Source: Litoreibacter albidus
Lineage (GTDB): Bacteria > Pseudomonadota > Alphaproteobacteria > Rhodobacterales > Rhodobacteraceae
DNA: 64,000 bases
Assembly (NCBI RefSeq): GCF_900107015.1
Contig: NZ_FNOI01000003.1
Coordinates: 310,001 to 374,000 of the forward strand
Direction of reading: 5' to 3'
Under the pieces are notes generated by a model. The model was not told the origin of the DNA, ran no database searches, and saw only the letters and a list, made by a program, of their open reading frames with translations. The position numbers and the translations under genes were made by a program. Below, piece after piece: positions 8,557-17,460 of the stretch (positions are counted from its first letter, which is position 1; each line of letters begins with the position of its first letter).

Positions 8557-10635
8557 TTATCCCCTCGTCACGATGTCGATGCAGCCGTCTGGCTGGCGGA
8601 TTGCGTCTCGGCTGGCGGGGACGATGATCGTGGTCTCGTCCTCGACCACAGCCACAGGACCACGCGCCCGTTCACCCGCTTTCATGTCAAACCGGTTGAC
8701 GACGTCCGCATCTAGGAACTTGCCCGATGCCGCATCAAACAATTTGCGCGCGCCTGCTGGGGTCGCCTTGTCTGCGCCTTCAGTCTCACTCATCCGCGCA
8801 ACCTGTTCTGGCGGCGTGGTGGCGTTCACCGACCAAACGGTGATTTCAATATCCATACCCTCAACTGGGCGGCCAAACAGTTTGGTATAGTCTTCAATGA
8901 ACCGCGCCTCAAAGGTGCCGACATCGGGGTTCATTGCCTGCGCTTCAGTCAGCTCAATCGGGATTTCCCACCCCTGCCCTGTGTAGCGCATGTAGACTTT
9001 AAACTCCGACAGGATCGGGCTGACCTCATCGCAGGTACGGACAAATCCGGTGGCCTCAGCCTTCAGGTCGGACAGCAGAGACTTGATCCGCTCACCATCA
9101 AAATCCGACAGCTTCATATAGACAGAACGGTTCGCCTCAAAGCTGAAGGGCGCCCGCAAGAACCCGATCGCGGAGCCAACACCAGCCCCTGGTGGCACCA
9201 GCAGTCGCTCAACGCCCAGCTTTTCAGCCAAACGCCCAGCATGCAGCGGGGCCGCGCCGCCGAACGCGATCATAGTGTATTCAGAAAGGTCCTCGCCATT
9301 TTCCACGGCATGCACGCGGGCGGCGTTAGCCATGTTCTCGTCAACCACCTCAGCGACGCCAAACGCTGCCTCCACCGCGTCCATGTCCAGCGTTTCGCCC
9401 ACGTGGGTTAGCAACGCCGACTTGGATTGGTCGGGTTCCAGCTTGATCGACCCACCAGCAAAATTGTCAGGATCAAGCTTGCCCAGAACAAGGTCAGCAT
9501 CCGTCACAGCGGGACGCGCGCCGCCGCGGCCATAACACGCCGGACCGGGTTCGGACCCTGCACTTTCAGGGCCAACGCGTATCTGGCGCAAGGCGTCGAC
9601 ATGGGCCAGTGATCCGCCCCCCGCACCGATCTCGACCATGTCGATCACGGGGATGGAGATCGGCATGCCAGACCCCTTCTTGAATCGGTATGTGCGCGCA
9701 ACTTCAAACACACGGCTGGTCTTCGGCGTCTGGTTTTTAATCAAACATATCTTCGCCGTTGTCCCGCCCATGTCGAAGGACAAAACTTTGTCCAACCCGT
9801 AACGCGCGGCAATGTGGGCCGCAAAAACGGCACCGCCCGCAGGACCTGATTCGACCAAACGCACCGGAAAATCGGCGGCATTCTGAATAGAAATGATCCC
9901 GCCGCCCGAGTGCATCAGGAAGATGCGGCACGACACACCTTCGTTCTGTAAACGACTTTCCAGACGGCCTAGGTAAGACGCCATCAGAGGCTTGATGTAG
10001 GCGTTGGCGACCACCGTGTTGAAGCGCTCATACTCACGCATCTGAGGGGATACTTCGGAAGAGATAGACACCGCGACGTCGGGCAATTTCTCAGCCAACA
10101 CATCGCGCACCAGCTCCTCGTGCGAGGGGTTCAGATAGGAATGGATGAGCCCGACGGCGACGCTCTCAAAGCCAGCCTTGGCGATCTGGTCCACCACCGC
10201 CTCGACCTCAGCGCGGTCGATATCAACAAGCACCTTTCCGTTCGCATCAACCCGCCCCGCGACAGTGAAGCGCATGTGGCGCGGCAGCAAAGGTTCAGGG
10301 AGGTTCAGGTTCAGATCATACTGCTCGAACCGGCTCTCGGTGCGCATCTCAATGACATCACGGAAACCCTCGGTGGTGATCAACGCCGTCTTCGCACCGC
10401 GTCGCTCAATCAGCGCATTCGTGGCAAGCGTGGTTCCGTGAATGATCTGATCAATCTGCGACGGGGTTACCCCAGCCTTCGCGCAGACCTGATGCATGCC
10501 GTCGATGATCGCATTCTCGGGCGCGGCGTAAGTCGTCAGCACCTTTATGGAGAACGGCACGCCGTCTTTCTCCAAGACGACGTCGGTAAATGTGCCGCCG
10601 ATATCGACGCCAAGGCGAACGGAAGGTGCTGCCAT
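8557..10635 (-). CDS. hyuA: Hydantoinase A / oxoprolinase family protein, alpha-type subunit
   Basis: 692 residues from an ATG at 10635, preceded by GGAG ten bases upstream; an 18-residue upstream extension is rejected because the protein then starts directly before GVDIGGTFTDVV, the conserved ATP-binding N terminus. Other signatures are HGTTLATNALIERRG near residue 70, VLSFDMGGTTAKIC mid-protein and AFGGAAPLHA further on. It is the ATPase-type partner of HyuB in a ring-opening amidohydrolase. A LysR gene directly upstream on the same strand probably controls the pair. Confidence 0.92.
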   Translation of the reverse strand: MAAPSVRLGVDIGGTFTDVVLEKDGVPFSIKVLTTYAAPENAIIDGMHQVCAKAGVTPSQIDQIIHGTTLATNALIERRGAKTALITTEGFRDVIEMRTESRFEQYDLNLNLPEPLLPRHMRFTVAGRVDANGKVLVDIDRAEVEAVVDQIAKAGFESVAVGLIHSYLNPSHEELVRDVLAEKLPDVAVSISSEVSPQMREYERFNTVVANAYIKPLMASYLGRLESRLQNEGVSCRIFLMHSGGGIISIQNAADFPVRLVESGPAGGAVFAAHIAARYGLDKVLSFDMGGTTAKICLIKNQTPKTSRVFEVARTYRFKKGSGMPISIPVIDMVEIGAGGGSLAHVDALRQIRVGPESAGSEPGPACYGRGGARPAVTDADLVLGKLDPDNFAGGSIKLEPDQSKSALLTHVGETLDMDAVEAAFGVAEVVDENMANAARVHAVENGEDLSEYTMIAFGGAAPLHAGRLAEKLGVERLLVPPGAGVGSAIGFLRAPFSFEANRSVYMKLSDFDGERIKSLLSDLKAEATGFVRTCDEVSPILSEFKVYMRYTGQGWEIPIELTEAQAMNPDVGTFEARFIEDYTKLFGRPVEGMDIEITVWSVNATTPPEQVARMSETEGADKATPAGARKLFDAASGKFLDADVVNRFDMKAGERARGPVAVVEDETTIIVPASRDAIRQPDGCIDIVTRG

Positions 10636-10730
10636 CTCAAGCTCCTGCTGTGGGTTACACGTGCAGGTGGCCCAAAACGCCACAAACAATCAAATAGATT
10701 ATACTTCTCACCCCGATCAATTTTAATGAT

Positions 10731-11630
10731 CTAGAGTGATTGCATCGCCCGCTTGGCAATCTGCGCGGCTTTCTCGACATACCGCGCGGTGTGCGCTGGC
10801 GCGAAACGCGCGTAAAACGAAAGCGGGTCCGGTAACCAATCCGACTGCACCTGATGCAAATCGCCCGCAGCGACCTCAGCCCTGACAAGCCGCTCCGGCA
10901 ATAGCGCGACGCCCAACCCCTCAAGCACCATAGGCAGACATGCAGACAGCGCACTGGAATGCACGATCTTTTCGCTAGCCAAACCACGCTCTTTCGCGAT
11001 GTGATGAAGGGCAGCGCAAGCCTGTGTGTGCTTTGCATGAGTTAGAATTGTCAGGTCGAACAGCTCAGGCAGCGACGGCGCCGCGCTAACCTGCCCGATC
11101 AAGTCGGAATTCATGACCCAACAATAACGCTCCTCCCCCAACGCCTCACTTGCAAAGGCCTTCGACTTGAACGGCCCCGTCTGAAGCGCCAAATCAAGCT
11201 GCCGTTCCATCAGCCGCGCATCAATCGCAGTCGACAGGTCGACTTCAAGCTGAATACGCAACTTGGGATAGGCGTCTTTCATCATCCGCAAAAAACCTTG
11301 CAACCAGGTGCATGCGACCAGTTCCGTCACCCCCAGCTTCAGGGTTTCCTCAATCAACTCCTGACGGCCGGCCTCTTCAATAAGTGCCTCCCCTGCCCAC
11401 AGCACCTCCCGCGCTTTCCTCAGAAGTTTTTCACCATCGGCCGTCAAACGCAAAGCCCCAGCATCACGTATCAGCAAGGTTACATTCAGCGCGGTCTCAA
11501 GCGCATTAATGCGCGCAGAGATATTGGGCTGGGTGGTCCCAAGCGCTGAGGCTGCGGCCCGAAAGGTCCCAGCATCCACAACGAAGGCGAAGGCCTCAAG
11601 TTGCTTGAACGTGATGCGACTTTTGATCAT
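10731..11630 (-). CDS. LysR-family transcriptional regulator
   Basis: A 299-residue LysR protein. An N-terminal winged helix-turn-helix (residues about 8-65: FKQLEAFAFVVDAGTFRAAA, then TTQPNISARINALE) is followed by an effector-binding domain that starts near residue 95 (LKLGVTELVA). It lies upstream of hyuA-hyuB in the same direction, separated by 95 bases, so it most likely regulates that pair; unlike many LysR genes it is not divergent from its target. A GATAA-N7-TTATC inverted repeat sits just upstream of its start, suggesting autoregulation. Confidence 0.9.
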   Translation of the reverse strand: MIKSRITFKQLEAFAFVVDAGTFRAAASALGTTQPNISARINALETALNVTLLIRDAGALRLTADGEKLLRKAREVLWAGEALIEEAGRQELIEETLKLGVTELVACTWLQGFLRMMKDAYPKLRIQLEVDLSTAIDARLMERQLDLALQTGPFKSKAFASEALGEERYCWVMNSDLIGQVSAAPSLPELFDLTILTHAKHTQACAALHHIAKERGLASEKIVHSSALSACLPMVLEGLGVALLPERLVRAEVAAGDLHQVQSDWLPDPLSFYARFAPAHTARYVEKAAQIAKRAMQSL

Positions 11631-11642
11631 TTCATACCCAGT

Positions 11643-11659
11643 GATAATAATGCGTTATC
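11643..11659. promoter_or_regulatory. Candidate LysR-box operator
   Basis: An interrupted palindrome GATAA-N7-TTATC, of the T-N11-A type bound by LysR proteins, lies 12 bases upstream of the LysR start codon. The position fits autoregulation. This is sequence pattern only; no second LysR box was recognised in the 95 bases before hyuA. Confidence 0.4.
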
Positions 11660-11830
11660 GCAAGATGACCTACCCCAAATCAGCAAGCAAGGGCATTGCG
11701 GCGCGCTAAATGGTCTTCGGCGAAACGGCGAACTTAGTGGTCCGGCCTAGAGACGTCAGGCCCGGGCCTCGGGGTGCGATAGTCCGCCATGGATGCCACC
11801 CTGTCCTAACACGAAGGCAGTAAGCGTCCT

Positions 11831-12085
11831 TTGTCATATTTCTTGGCTCATCTGGTGGGTTGCATTTTGAAGCCCACTGGCGGCAAACCCGCGCCACCCC
11901 GTCGGCTCCAGCACGGGCGGCGTCCTCAATTTCGTCGTGCAGGCCTCGGCTATGACAACAAACCTGTTCCGCAAATCTGTGGAGAAGATCAGGAAGCATT
12001 GGATCAGGATTCCAATGATTTGGTATCCTTATTGAACAACGAATGGGCGCAGACCCGCGCAGAGGAGGACCAATGGCAGGAGTAA
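11831..12085 (+). CDS. Short ORF whose C-terminal end resembles the 51.8-kb hypothetical protein; probably a remnant
   Basis: An 84-codon frame whose stop overlaps the ATG of the recombinase reading frame as TAATG (12083-12087), suggesting coupled translation. Its last residues, WAQTRAEEDQ, are identical to an internal stretch of the protein at 51821-52228, while the N-terminal half is arginine/proline-rich and looks like non-coding sequence read by chance. I therefore think only the last 25-30 codons are genuine, joined to unrelated DNA at the island edge. The start at 11831 is not supported by a ribosome-binding site. Confidence 0.3.
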   Translation: MSYFLAHLVGCILKPTGGKPAPPRRLQHGRRPQFRRAGLGYDNKPVPQICGEDQEALDQDSNDLVSLLNNEWAQTRAEEDQWQE

Positions 12086-13137
12086 TGGCATAACCAAAGA
12101 AGGCAGTGATTTATGCGCGCGTGTCTGGAGCCAAGCAGGTTCGCGAGGGCGACGGCCTAGCAAGCCAAGAGAACCGCTGCCGCGAGTATGCGACGTATAA
12201 GGACTACGATGTCGTCGAGGTGTTCAAAGACGACATGTCGGGGAAGTTCGAGCGCCGTCCAGCTATGGATCGGATGTTGGCCTTTCTGCGCTTGCACCCC
12301 AAGGGTAGCGTGGTGGTGGTCATTGACGACGTCAGCCGCTTTGCGCGTGACGTTCAGGCTCACATCTCTCTGCGTCAAACGCTGAGCGACGCTGGCGGCA
12401 TCTTGGAAAGCCCGTCGATTGAATTTGGTGAGGATAGCGACTCCCGCCTTGTTGAACACATGCGGGCCTCGGTGGCACAACACCAACGCGAGAAGAACGC
12501 AGAGCAAACCTCCAACCGCATGAAGGGGCGAATGATGAATGGCTATTCCGTCTTCTCCGCGCCTGCGGGTTACACGTACAACAAGACCAAGGGCCATGGG
12601 AAATTGCTCACGCCAGCTGAACCCGTCGCCTCCATCGTCAAGGAAGCGCTGGAAGGTTATGCTTCGGGCCGTTTCTCTGGACAGGCGGACATCAAGCGCT
12701 TCTTGGAAGCTCAGCCAGAGCTTCCGAAAGACCTGCCCAATGGGCAAATCCGCCAGCAAAAGGTGACGGACATGCTCAACCGCGTGATTTATGCGGGCTA
12801 TATTGAGCATGAAACTTGGGGCATTACGCGTCGCAAAGGCCACCATGAGGCACTTATCTCATTGGAGACTTATCAAACCATCCAAGAGCGTCGGAACACC
12901 AAAGGCATCGCCGCCAAACGCCCTGACATCAGCAGGACTTTCCTTTGCGTGGTTCGGTCAATTGTGCCTGCTGCGACAAGCCGATGACTGCCTATTGGTC
13001 ACGAAGTGCAACGGGGAAGCGTTACCCATACTACAACTGTCAAACCCGTGATTGTTCGGAGTATCGCAAAAGCATCCGCGCGGAAAAGATTGATGGTGGG
13101 TTTGAGAATATTCTCCGCTCGATGACGCCAAGCAAAA
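12085..13137 (+). pseudogene. Large serine recombinase, disrupted by a nonsense codon, a frameshift and 3' truncation
   Basis: The frame from GTG 12106 encodes a resolvase/invertase catalytic domain with the nucleophile serine in IYARVSGAKQ and the RFARD segment, then a recombinase domain (PAGYTYNKTKGHGK). Upstream, ATG 12085 followed by GCA and a TAA codon reads MA-stop-PKKAVIYARVS, as if a sense codon had mutated. Near 12930-12945 the frame is lost, but the zinc-ribbon continues one frame over (SVNCACCDKP, then YYNCQTRDCSEYRKS). That similarity stops around 13137, where antisense helix-turn-helix sequence begins. Site-specific integration or excision is the ancestral role; this copy is unlikely to work. 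Confidence 0.8.
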
Positions 13138-13233
13138 ACATCCTTGATCCAGTTGCGAATGGTCGCCTCAGACTTACCCAGCGCAATGGCAGCTTCGCCA
13201 ACCTCGTAAGTCAACGACGCCTTTCACAGCCAT
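13133..13233 (-). pseudogene. Helix-turn-helix gene fragment (5' end only, frameshifted)
   Basis: Reading ATG 13233 and correcting one base near 13218 gives MAVK followed by ASLTYEVGEAAIALGKSE and ATIRNWIKD, a clear DNA-binding helix-turn-helix of phage/island regulators. It is cut at about 13133, where the 3' end of the recombinase pseudogene begins in the opposite direction. It follows the AlpA-type gene by 13 bases, so the two were probably one operon before truncation. Confidence 0.6.
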
Positions 13234-13246
13234 CGGGTTTGCACGC

Positions 13247-13453
13247 TTACCCGTTGGCTTCGCCCTCGAACAATGCCCGCACGTCTTCGGCTTTCCATAC
13301 TGTTGTGCGGGGACCGAGCTTTTGCGGTTGAGGAAAGCGGCCTTCCTTAACGCCCTGCCACCATGTCGACTTCGACACAGGGATTGGGCCAGCAGGCGCG
13401 ATTATCTGAGACAGGCGGACGAAGCCCGTAGTGGGAAAAGATGCGCTGTCCAT
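13247..13453 (-). CDS. AlpA-type excisionase/regulator
   Basis: A 68-residue DNA-binding protein with the AlpA-like winged helix pattern: VRLSQIIAP, PVSKSTWWQGVKEGRFPQP, then a GPRTTVWKAEDVRALFE wing and helix. Small proteins of this type act as recombination directionality factors or activators of integrases in prophages and islands. The gene is intact, unlike its neighbours, and points away from the integrase pseudogene at 14509-15688. It presumably served the older element. Confidence 0.8.
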   Translation of the reverse strand: MDSASFPTTGFVRLSQIIAPAGPIPVSKSTWWQGVKEGRFPQPQKLGPRTTVWKAEDVRALFEGEANG

Positions 13454-13555
13454 CGTGATGTTCCTGAGCGTGATTTCGTTCAGTCACATCCTGAGTGATC
13501 CTGTAAATTTAAGGGGGAAAGCCCAGCTTTCCCGGAGGAACGCCCAACTTTCCCT

Positions 13556-14151
13556 TTAAGCATCGTCGGCCCAATATGCAGGGTCGACCAACGCTGCCGC
13601 TTCTTTCAACCACTTACGGATGGTCTTCGCGTCCATCGAGGCACCAATCTGTTCAATATCGTTGCGGATGTTAGATACCGCTGGGCTTCGCTCAGCCAAA
13701 GGATTGTAGCCATACTGTTCGCAGGCCATTGCAGCGACTAGTTCAGAAGTGAATCACGTTCCTGCGTTGTGAGAGTTTGTGCGACAGGTTCAGCTTCTTT
13801 GACATGCGGAGCGGGCGAACCACTTCGCTTGACCAGCGCTTCCTTGAAGCCGAAATGGACCTCAAGGGAAATGCTATTGAACCAGTCCAGAAGCCAGCCA
13901 GGGCGGACCGGGTAGAAACCATCAAGACCACCCCGGAAGGCTCTACGAAACAGTTCTCTCCTTTTGACCAGAAACTCTATCGACGGCAGCGATGTTTTCC
14001 GTGTTGCCATTTGGTCTAGGATTTTTCCTGTAATCACTTCGGGATCGATCCCAACCGAAAGCATCAAAGCTTCATGAAGCGAATAACGAGCCATTTTTCC
14101 CCAATACTCGATATCCGCCGCGAGATCAGGATGCCCTAGACCGAGCCGCAC
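13556..14151 (-). pseudogene. Phage/island hypothetical protein split by a frameshift
   Basis: The first 137 codons (14151 down to 13738) encode an uncharacterised protein (HEALMLSVGIDPEV, GWLLDWF) ending in ERDSLLN-stop. If one base is restored at about 13738-13741, the frame continues as LVAAMACEQYGYNPLAERS, a stretch beginning SNIRNDIEQIG, and KTIRKWLKEAAALV to a TAA at 13556. I recognise that tail as a conserved C terminus common in prophage and island proteins, where a YGYNP-type motif precedes a helix-turn-helix-like end. The function is unknown. The 5' end overlaps the next upstream gene by 16 bases. Confidence 0.65.
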
Positions 14152-14489
14152 GCATTAGGCAAATTGCGATGCAATTGTGATATCTCTTCCAGCAAGAAAC
14201 CTTGCCATTCCTCAGCACTCACGCTGTCATAATCATCGCTTTGCCCAACCACATGCATCATGTCGCGATTAGACATAGAATCCAGCTTTGAGCGGACCAA
14301 TGCACGTAGCCGGTCACGCTCCGCTTCAAACTTGTCAAACACATCGACGTCAGTCGGGCCGATCGAGTGTAGTAAGGTAGGCTTCTTCCAACTTGAGAGC
14401 TGGCCCAATTTGCGCCTCAGCAGCTCCTCAATAATTTTACTACGGACATCGGCGAAAAGCTTCTCTTCTTCAGTCACATCAACACTCAT
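14136..14489 (-). CDS. Hypothetical protein of the older island
   Basis: A 117-residue, charged, probably soluble and helical protein (EEKLFADVRSKIIEELLRRK; DRLRALVRSKLDSMS). I do not recognise a family. It sits between the integrase pseudogene and the frameshifted phage-type gene on the same strand, overlaps the latter by 16 bases and has no internal disruption. It is probably a cargo or regulatory gene of the older element. Confidence 0.55.
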   Translation of the reverse strand: MSVDVTEEEKLFADVRSKIIEELLRRKLGQLSSWKKPTLLHSIGPTDVDVFDKFEAERDRLRALVRSKLDSMSNRDMMHVVGQSDDYDSVSAEEWQGFLLEEISQLHRNLPNACGSV

Positions 14490-14508
14490 TGGCTAGAATC
14501 CTTCGCAA

Positions 14509-15688
14509 CTAACCTGACTGCTGCGCCTCCAAGAAACCAGCCCACCAATCAGCGAGCCGCACACGCTCTTCCCAATGCTCCCCCCGCGCATAAGCCCGTC
14601 GCACTTCATTCTTCTCAACATGCGCCAGCGCACGCTCAATCGCGTCGGGGTTCCACAACCCGCTTTCATTTGCCAAGGTCGAGAACGACGCACGGAAACC
14701 ATGAGCCGTCATTTCATCACCCGCATACCCCATCCGCCTCAAAGCAGCGTTAAGGGTGTTTTCTGACATCGGACGCGTCCATGTGCGCAATGACGGGAAC
14801 AGGTAATCCCCGCGATTGTTCAGGAACTTCAGTTCTTCGAGCAAGGCAATCGCTTGATCCGGCAACGGCGCGTTGTGATCGCGACGCATTTTCATCTTAG
14901 CGGCGGGGATCGACCATACGCGTTCCTCAAGGTCAAACTCGGACCAAACCGCATTCCTGATCTCACCCGGTCGTTGCGCAAGTATCGCCAATAGCTTCAA
15001 CCCGATCCTCGTCGTCGCCTGCGCCTGCGCCTCGAAACCGTCGATCTCGGTCATTAGACGGCCCAGCGCCTTTGGCGCGATGAACGCGGCTCGGTCGTAT
15101 CAGCGCGTCGCGTAGCGCGTAGGTAGGATCATTCTGAGCAAGTCCGCTAGCGACGGCGTATCGGAACACAGACCCGATGCGGGCGCGCAGCCGATGCGCA
15201 GTCTCATAATTACCTTTAGCCTCGACCTTGCGGAGCGTCTTTAGGATCATCGGCGCGGTGATCTCAGTAATCGGCTTGCGACCAAAATCTTGGTTCGCCA
15301 ATTTCAGGTGGTATTCCGTCTTTGACAGCGTCGCTGCAGACTTCCCCTCTTCACGCTGTTTCGCCAGAAAGGCCTCGCCGATCTTGGCAAAGATCCGTCC
15401 CTTCGCCTCTAGACGAATGCGCTTGTCTTCTTGCTTAGCCTCATTGGGATCAATCCCGTCTGCCAGTTGCGCTTTCGCCATATCACGCGCCTGACGCGCC
15501 TTTGCCAAACTCTCAGCCGGGTAATCACCGATTACGAACAACTTCTCTTTGCCATCAATGCGATACTTGAACCACCATGACTTCGATCCGCTAACCTTGA
15601 CCAGTATGAAAAGCCCCTCAAAGTCGCTCACTTTGTAGGGCTTATCCGTCGATTTCAGATTTCGAATCCTAATGTCGCTCAAAGGCAT
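14509..15688 (-). pseudogene. P4-type tyrosine integrase, frameshifted (older element)
   Basis: The N-terminal part from ATG 15688 (MPLSDIRIRNLKSTDKPYKV, FKYRIDGKEKLFVIGDYP) is a DUF4102 arm-binding domain followed by the SAM-like core-binding domain. The catalytic domain continues in another frame from about 15090 downward (APKALGRLMTEIDGFEAQAQ, then LAQRPGEIRNAVWSEFD, HGFRASFSTL, ALAHVEKNEVRRAYAR). The break is around 15075-15100, near DALIR. Together the parts would make a roughly 400-residue integrase of normal length. It lies next to the 46-bp tRNA-Thr repeat and starts facing away from it, as expected for an element integrated at that tRNA, but appears inactive. Confidence 0.85.
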
Positions 15689-15853
15689 GGTGGGGGTACG
15701 CAGTTTTTCCAATTTTCATCGCACCCCCCAAAATACCCCCAATCTGGGGGTACGCTGTCGGACGTAGCAAAACAGCGCTGGACAAACGATCTCGATACAA
15801 ACCTTATAAACAAGGCTTATTTGGATGTCATTGGATAAATCTGGATGGAAAAA

Positions 15854-15899
15854 TGGTGCCCCCACACGGACTCGAACCGCGGACCTACTGATTACAAAT
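15854..15899 (-). repeat. Attachment repeat: 46-bp copy of the tRNA-Thr 3' part
   Basis: These 46 bases are identical to 29761-29806, the 3' portion of the intact tRNA-Thr gene from the CCA end to the anticodon loop. After the identity ends at 15899 the sequence diverges, although a TGTTCTACTA stretch still resembles the D-arm TGCTCTACCA, as if a degenerate tRNA half came with the element. Two integrases flank the site and diverge from it: the decayed one at 15688 (minus) and the intact one at 16082 (plus). This is the junction between an older and a younger element. Confidence 0.93.
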
Positions 15900-16028
15900 T
15901 TGAATTTCGTGTTCTACTACGCTTTGCCACGCTGCGCCCCAATACACCACAACACACTGAAAACATTGATTTTTAATTGCTGAACGCGTGCATTCTGTTA
16001 CTTTGCATTGTCACATAACAACACGCAC

Positions 16029-16049
16029 GGTGGTAGCTGGGTGGTTGCT
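16029..16049 (+). repeat. Tandem GGTGGTWGCT motif, left end of the younger element
   Basis: Reads GGTGGTAGCT-G-GGTGGTTGCT: two direct copies of GGTGGTWGCT separated by one base. The same 21-base arrangement occurs at 29692-29712 near the other end, differing only in the spacer base. It lies between the attachment repeat and the integrase start. The placement is what is expected of arm-type binding sites for a tyrosine integrase; that role is inferred. Confidence 0.6.
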
Positions 16050-16081
16050 ATGGCTCATTTTGCAGATGGAAGAGGCAACCC

Positions 16082-17257
16082 ATGAAACTGACCAAACGAC
16101 GAATTGACGATGCTGAGCCTGATCCAACTAAGCCTACGTTCATCTGGGACAGCTCTCTAACGGGGTTTGGAGTTAAGGTCCTGCAATCAGGCAAGAAGCG
16201 CTACATCTACAAGTATCGGCAACATGGTGGCGGACGACGTGCCTCCACTCGCTGGGTCACAATCGGAAACCATGGCGAGATACCATTGGAAAGCGCCCGA
16301 GACATTGCCCGTGAGTTTGCGACTGCGGTAGTCCGTGGCGAAGACCCGCAAGCCGATAAGATGGCGAAGCGCGAGGCCCCCTCCCTCACTGACTTGTGGG
16401 AGCGTTTTGATGCTGGCGAAATGAAGCGGCTAAAGTCTGCAACGATACGCGACTACCATTCCTTGTGGCGTAACATTCTTGAGCCGAACCTTGGTAAGCG
16501 CCGCGTTGCCGATATCTCTCGTTCAGATGTAGACCGAATGCACAGCGCTATGAGCGCCACTCCTTATCAGGCGAACCGTTCGGTTGCGGTCTTATCAAAG
16601 ATGATGACCCTCGCGGAGATATGGGAATGGCGGCAACAAGGCACGAACCCTTGCCGCTACGTTCGCCGCCACGCAGAAGGAAAGCGTGAACGATACATGT
16701 CGCAGCAAGAACTGGAACGATTGGGCGCGGCTCTGTCCAGCCTTGTAGATGACGGCCTCATATGGCCGGACATGGCGAACCTGTTTCGGTTGCTTCTGTT
16801 CGTGGGTGCGCGACGAAGCGAAATCTCAAACTGCGAGTGGGATTGGATTGATTGGGACCGCAGGATTATTGCCCTGCCAGACAGCAAGACGGGCGCAAAG
16901 CCGCTGTTTCTCAGCAATGAGGCAATTACTGTGCTTGAAAGCCAAAAGATCACCACGCGACATCAATCTTCCAAGTTTGTGTTCCCCGGCATGAAGGCCA
17001 GCCAAAGCATCGTGAATCTAGCGAAGCCGTGGAAGCTTATCTGTGAAGAAGCCAAGCTTGATGACCTGCGGATACACGACCTACGCCACACGGCTGCAAG
17101 CGTAGCTGTTGGCCAAGGCGTTGCGCTCCCAATCATCGGGCGCTTGCTAGGACACACGCAAACGCAAACAACAGCACGCTATGCACATGTCGACGCCGAC
17201 CCTGCGCTTAGGGCGGCAGATACCATAGGGCAAGCAATTGGCGCTGCTATAAAATAA
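16082..17257 (+). CDS. int: Tyrosine-type site-specific integrase (younger element, intact)
   Basis: A 391-residue integrase. An N-terminal arm-binding domain (MKLTKRRIDDAEP; GFGVKVLQSGKKRYIYKYRQ) is followed by a core-binding domain and a catalytic domain with all expected residues: Arg244 in VGARRSEI, Lys269 in the beta-hairpin, His332/Arg335 in HDLRHTAAS, His358 in LLGHTQ and nucleophile Tyr367 in ARYAH. The start is 182 bases inside the 46-bp attachment repeat. It should catalyse integration at, and excision from, the tRNA-Thr gene at 29.8 kb. It is unusual in lying at the end of the element far from the intact tRNA. Confidence 0.95.
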   Translation: MKLTKRRIDDAEPDPTKPTFIWDSSLTGFGVKVLQSGKKRYIYKYRQHGGGRRASTRWVTIGNHGEIPLESARDIAREFATAVVRGEDPQADKMAKREAPSLTDLWERFDAGEMKRLKSATIRDYHSLWRNILEPNLGKRRVADISRSDVDRMHSAMSATPYQANRSVAVLSKMMTLAEIWEWRQQGTNPCRYVRRHAEGKRERYMSQQELERLGAALSSLVDDGLIWPDMANLFRLLLFVGARRSEISNCEWDWIDWDRRIIALPDSKTGAKPLFLSNEAITVLESQKITTRHQSSKFVFPGMKASQSIVNLAKPWKLICEEAKLDDLRIHDLRHTAASVAVGQGVALPIIGRLLGHTQTQTTARYAHVDADPALRAADTIGQAIGAAIK

Positions 17258-17460
17258 TACTCAGGCAGACCAGTATTTGAATGCTATGATCTGATGTTGG
17301 GGTTGAAATAGACCTTTTGGGCGGTTTGCGGAAGTCAGCTGCGGCACGTACCGAGATCTGTTCTGCGAAAAGGGCGAAGCGGCTCCCATGAAAGTATTAC
17401 GGGTTAGGTGCCTTCACTTCCTCAACAGGCAAAACTTTGTAGAAGGGTCTAAATGCGTTC

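Noticed and set aside
11631-13000. A second left attachment copy for the older element
   Set aside because: I looked for the tRNA-Thr 3' sequence in this interval and did not find one; the boundary is probably lost by deletion.
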